64,000 bases of DNA from contig WGMQ01000047.1 in the NCBI GenBank assembly GCA_016125005.1, positions 1 to 64,000 on the forward strand, written 5' to 3'. The notes beneath the pieces are model-generated. The model saw only the letters and a list, made by a program, of their open reading frames with translations, was not told the origin of the DNA and ran no database searches. The translations under genes were made by a program, and so were the position numbers. Shown here in pieces: positions 60,356 to 64,000 of the stretch (position 1 is its first letter; each line of letters starts with the position of its first letter). This DNA comes from a bacterium. GTDB lineage: Bacteria > Sumerlaeota > Sumerlaeia > SLMS01.

Positions 60356-61375
60356 TCACGCGACGCCGAAGAAGTCGACCCCCTCGCGATAACCCCGCTC
60401 GGCCAGCAACCCGCGGATGCGACCGCGCGCCCCGTCGCTCCCCGCGGCAGCGAGCTGAATCGGCGACGAATCGCCGGCCGGTTGGATCGCATCGATGCCC
60501 AACACTGGCACGCCGCCGATGCGCGACCCAATGCGCCGAGGATGCACGTCGATGAAGGCATGAATCGTCACGCCCTCCGACGCGAGCAACCGCGCCAATG
60601 CCTTCCCCGTGGGACCTCCGCCGGAGAGCACCACGCCTCTCTCCCGCACGGCCGGGAGCCGTGCCAGGTGATGCGCCTTGCAGGCGAGGAATTGCTCCAG
60701 CGAGTAGCGCCCATCGGTTCGCGAAAGACGTCCCGGCGAATCGCGCCATTCCAGCAGCGTTTCCTCCACCTTGCCGATGCGCCAGCCACCTGCTAGCACC
60801 CGCAACCACAGGTCGTGGTCCTCCGCCCACGGCATGTCGCGATAGCCGCCGAGGTCGCGCAACGCCTCGCGGCGCATCATGACACTCGGGTGCGCCACCG
60901 GGCTTTCAATGAACCGCGCCGCGGCGATTTCCTCCGGGGTCACCACCGAGTTCAGCCACTCCACATAGCGCCGCATCCCCGCGTTGTCCGGCACTTCTCC
61001 GAAGAGACGGACCAGACACGATACCACGGCGAGTGTCGGGTCCGCCTCCAGCATCGCAAGCTGCCGAGCAAGTCGCTCCGGCGCGCAGCGATCATCCGCA
61101 TCCATGCGCGCTAGGAACGACGCCGAGGCCCATTCCACGCCCTTGTTCAGCGCATAGACAATGCCGTGACCCACAGATTCACGCAGCACGCGCACGCGAC
61201 TGTTGCGCGCTGTATAGACAGCCACTGTGGCGCTGGTGTCGTCCGTCGATCCATCGTCCACCACGATGATTTCGATGTCGCGAAGAGTCTGCGCCAGCAG
61301 CGAATCCAGCGCTTCTGCGATGGTCGCCGCGCCGTCCCGAACTGGCAGGATGACACTGACTAGCGGAGCCCCCAC
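60356..61375 (-). CDS. Glycosyltransferase family 2
   Basis: VSVILPVRDGAATIAEALDSLLAQTLRDIEIIVVDDGSTDDT; ARMDADDRCAPERLARQ. Confidence 0.95.
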   Translation of the reverse strand: MGAPLVSVILPVRDGAATIAEALDSLLAQTLRDIEIIVVDDGSTDDTSATVAVYTARNSRVRVLRESVGHGIVYALNKGVEWASASFLARMDADDRCAPERLARQLAMLEADPTLAVVSCLVRLFGEVPDNAGMRRYVEWLNSVVTPEEIAAARFIESPVAHPSVMMRREALRDLGGYRDMPWAEDHDLWLRVLAGGWRIGKVEETLLEWRDSPGRLSRTDGRYSLEQFLACKAHHLARLPAVRERGVVLSGGGPTGKALARLLASEGVTIHAFIDVHPRRIGSRIGGVPVLGIDAIQPAGDSSPIQLAAAGSDGARGRIRGLLAERGYREGVDFFGVA

Positions 61376-61377
61376 GG

Positions 61378-62202
61378 TCAGTGACGCGCGCCGTTGCGGA
61401 GCGCCTCCGCATGGATGGGCGCCGCGTCAAATCCCCACTGTCCCGTCGGGTCGTAGATGGCGATGAACTCCTTGAGTTGCTCAAGGGTCAGCCCCGACTT
61501 GAGCAGCGACTCGGTCAATTGCAGCAACGCCCGCAGCCGCGCCGGTCGCTTCACTGGTTCGCCCACTCGCGATCCATCCAGGTCGATCAGCGCCCAGGCC
61601 GACAGGTCCTCCCACACGCCAACGCGCGTCTGATCGAAGTAGACGTGATCGCTCCGATAGTCGGCGTGATAGATGTCCAGATCGTGGAGACGCCGCGTGA
61701 ACGCCGCCAGGCTCTTCCACTCGCGATCGTAGCGTTTGTGCTCCTTGAAGAACGCCTTCGCCTCGCGCCACGACGGCTCCAGCGCCCGGGTCGCGAGGAA
61801 CACCGCGGCGCACCCCACCGAAGGATCGAATGCCTCGCCATAGAAGAGCGGCTTCGGCACCCAGACACCCGCCGCCCCGATGGCCCGCGCCAGGTTCCAT
61901 TCGCGCCACTCCTTGCTCGGCCGCACAAGCGCCTGCAATCGGTCGACGAATGAACGGCGCAGGCTGCGCTTGAAGTAGATTCGCTCGTCGCGCCCTCCCA
62001 CCGCCACCGTCATTCCCACCACGGTCCGCGCGCTCGAAACCTTCGCCACATGCCAGTCGGGAAAATCCTGCGGCGTGCGTCGGAGCTGCTTCCACGGCAA
62101 CGCCAGCGGGTCCAGCGACTCATAGCCCGGCTCCACCACGCGCACGCGGTACGGACCTTCAGAGCTCTTGGATGGTCGAGGATTCGGGACGGAAGAGGGC
62201 AC
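61378..62202 (-). CDS. Lipopolysaccharide kinase (Kdo/WaaP-like) family protein
   Basis: RIYFKRSLRR...KEWREWNLARAIGAAGVWVPKPLFYGEA...LHDLDIYHADYRSDHVYFD...ALIDLDGSRV; GTG start chosen. Confidence 0.8.
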   Translation of the reverse strand: MPSSVPNPRPSKSSEGPYRVRVVEPGYESLDPLALPWKQLRRTPQDFPDWHVAKVSSARTVVGMTVAVGGRDERIYFKRSLRRSFVDRLQALVRPSKEWREWNLARAIGAAGVWVPKPLFYGEAFDPSVGCAAVFLATRALEPSWREAKAFFKEHKRYDREWKSLAAFTRRLHDLDIYHADYRSDHVYFDQTRVGVWEDLSAWALIDLDGSRVGEPVKRPARLRALLQLTESLLKSGLTLEQLKEFIAIYDPTGQWGFDAAPIHAEALRNGARH

Positions 62203-62285
62203 TTTCAAGACACACCGCGCTGGGATCGACGTCGACCAAGCAGAGCAGGGCGAGCACGCGCAATGGAAACCGGGATGCCGAGGCG

Positions 62286-63410
62286 CTATTCGATCAACCC
62301 GGCCTGCCTCAGCAGCACCACGATCACATCGTCGCAGGCACCGGGGGCTTGCTTGTTCGCGCGGTTGGTCACCGCGAGCGCCCCCACTCCCTTCTCCGGC
62401 GCGATCCACACGACCGCGTACCACATGGTGTTGCTCCCCGTCGCGGTCAGGACGCGCCCGCCCCACGGGCGCTCCGCCACCAGCCATCCGAAGGCCTCAT
62501 GGGTCCCAGGGACCGGCGTCTGCAACTTCATGATGCTGGCGGCCGACAGTCCCAGGCGCGGCTCCGCCTCGCGTCGCAGATGGACAGCGACGAACTTTCC
62601 CCAGTCCTCCAGCGAGCAATGTACGGTTCCCGCCGGTGCGATCGCGGGAGGGTTGTCGAGGAAGACAGGCACCGGACTCCATAGCCGCTCCGAGTGCCCC
62701 CACGGCTGTGTGACAGCGTCTGCTGCTCCCGGCGGACCGAACCCGGCGGTCGTCATCCCAAGTGGCTCGAACAGCTTCTTCCGCATCAGCTCCTCCCACT
62801 CGATGCCCGTGGCGCGTTCCGCCATGATGCCCGCAATCGCGAAGCCCGCGTTGGAGTAGACACTCTTCGTCCCGGGAGTCGCCGCCGGAGGCACCGCCAA
62901 CACCCCCGCAAAAAGCTTCTCGCGCTGGGCCTTCGGACTCATCTCGTGGGCCGTCCGCATCAGCTCGGCCCACAGCACCGGCGGCACGTCCCCAACAATC
63001 CCGCCGCGGTGGGTCAGCAACTGCTCCAACGTGACGTCCCGATAGACCGGCAGGATGCCATCTGCCATCTCGGGAAAGCTCTCCCCGATCGTCTGCTCGA
63101 ACCTGAGCTTCCCCTCCTCCACGAGGATGGCGATCACGGTGGCGGTCATGGCCTTGGTGCATGACCCGATATGGACGGAATCGCCGGGAAGCGCCACGTC
63201 CGGTGCCCCCTGCTTCCGCTGACCTGTCATCCCGACCGCCACCACTTCCGGCCCCTTGAGAAGCGCGCCGCCCAGGGCGATCATTCCGCGCCCTTTCCGG
63301 ATCGTTTCCAGCCGCTCCTCGAGTGCGCCGTCGCGCACAGGTGCCGCCGCCCCTAGGGACGTACACAACGCCACGAGGAGCGTCAGGAATAGAAAGCGTG
63401 AGCGAAGCAT
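62286..63410 (-). CDS. Serine hydrolase (beta-lactamase/class C-like)
   Basis: Signal peptide; VHIGSCTKAMTATVIAILVEEG (SxxK); VYSNAGFAIAG (YxN); C-terminal GACDDVIVVLLRQAGLIE. Confidence 0.9.
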   Translation of the reverse strand: MLRSRFLFLTLLVALCTSLGAAAPVRDGALEERLETIRKGRGMIALGGALLKGPEVVAVGMTGQRKQGAPDVALPGDSVHIGSCTKAMTATVIAILVEEGKLRFEQTIGESFPEMADGILPVYRDVTLEQLLTHRGGIVGDVPPVLWAELMRTAHEMSPKAQREKLFAGVLAVPPAATPGTKSVYSNAGFAIAGIMAERATGIEWEELMRKKLFEPLGMTTAGFGPPGAADAVTQPWGHSERLWSPVPVFLDNPPAIAPAGTVHCSLEDWGKFVAVHLRREAEPRLGLSAASIMKLQTPVPGTHEAFGWLVAERPWGGRVLTATGSNTMWYAVVWIAPEKGVGALAVTNRANKQAPGACDDVIVVLLRQAGLIE

Positions 63411-63725
63411 GGGGAAGTCCTCCGTTGAATCCGTGCGCCGACGGCTCGATTGTCGCAGACTCTATCGCCGTGCTTCTGTTTCATTCAGGCCGACGACGAA
63501 AATCCACTGAGACTTGTCGCCCCGCCCTGACCAATCTTGCGGAGGTTGCGGAATCGCCAGCCCCTGCTTCCTCCACACCCGAGTCGGCCGTGGCAAAGGA
63601 ACTGGCCAGCATCCGGGCGGCAGATCTGGAGAACTCAGGAATGCAGGATTCGGAGTTCGCCTCGATCCGCGCCGAGTTTGGAGACGGTGAGTGGTGAAAG
63701 AACGGAGGGATGGGCGCCCTCCGCA

Positions 63726-64000
63726 TCAAGTCGTCCGGCGAGAACACGGCTGAATCAGGTACCGAACTGAAGACTCGAACGGCGGGCTCTTTCTTGAGGC
63801 ATGAAGACCGTAACACTTGTCCGCCAGAAAGAGAGCCCCCAAGGTCGAATGGACCCCCTCAAGAAGACCTCTGGCATGAATGGCAAGAAAGCCACCCCGA
63901 TCACCTCGCCGCCCGACGAGCACCACGATCGCATCGTCGCAGGCACGGGGGCGTCTTCTTGTCGTCCCGTAGACGACAACTTCCTCATTCCGATCGGGTC
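63726..64000 (-). pseudogene. Possible degenerate serine-hydrolase fragment at the window edge
   Basis: 27/28-nt match of 63919-63946 to the serine hydrolase 3' end (62314-62341); encodes RACDDAIVVLVGRR but with an apparent 1-nt deletion. Confidence 0.3.

Noticed and set aside
63323-63697. Plus-strand 124-aa ORF near the right end
   Set aside because: 5' half is antisense to the serine-hydrolase signal peptide; no motif or RBS support.
63750-63810. tRNA-like 'ttcgagtctt' on the minus strand
   Set aside because: Does not fit a T-arm consensus (GGTTCGANTCC) and no cloverleaf could be drawn; no tRNA called anywhere in the window.

Overview
A gene-dense, high-GC bacterial chromosome window. By content it comes from an under-sampled phylum of the Planctomycetes/Sumerlaeota/Verrucomicrobia kind, but I cannot assign taxonomy from sequence alone. 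Most of it is core housekeeping: pyrF-pyrE, prmA, rplM-rpsI, ispG, nadB, rpsL-rpsG, proA, ygfZ-like, secG, panE-like, infA-rpmJ-rpsM-rpsK-rpsD-rpoA-rplQ, serC, nusA, glyA and pilB. These are interspersed with secreted proteins and lipoproteins, a hybrid histidine kinase, a SpoIIE-type phosphatase, a dockerin/LamG protein and a two-SIS-domain GCKR/MurQ-like protein. Accessory content is a GxxExxY gene bracketed by 'CACGGAG' direct and inverted repeats, an IS200-like/RAYT transposase between two ~370-bp structured direct repeats, a solitary DNA methyltransferase, and a HigBA-like toxin-antitoxin pair with a palindrome on its putative promoter. The least expected signal is a strongly over-represented, AT-rich octamer, GTATAGAC/GTCTATAC. 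I hand-counted 12 exact copies, all inside genes, in all three reading frames, 11 of 12 in the same orientation relative to transcription, with a cluster of 7 at 56.6-61.2 kb. This resembles a DNA-uptake or other genome-wide signature motif. No rRNA, tRNA or CRISPR array was recognised.
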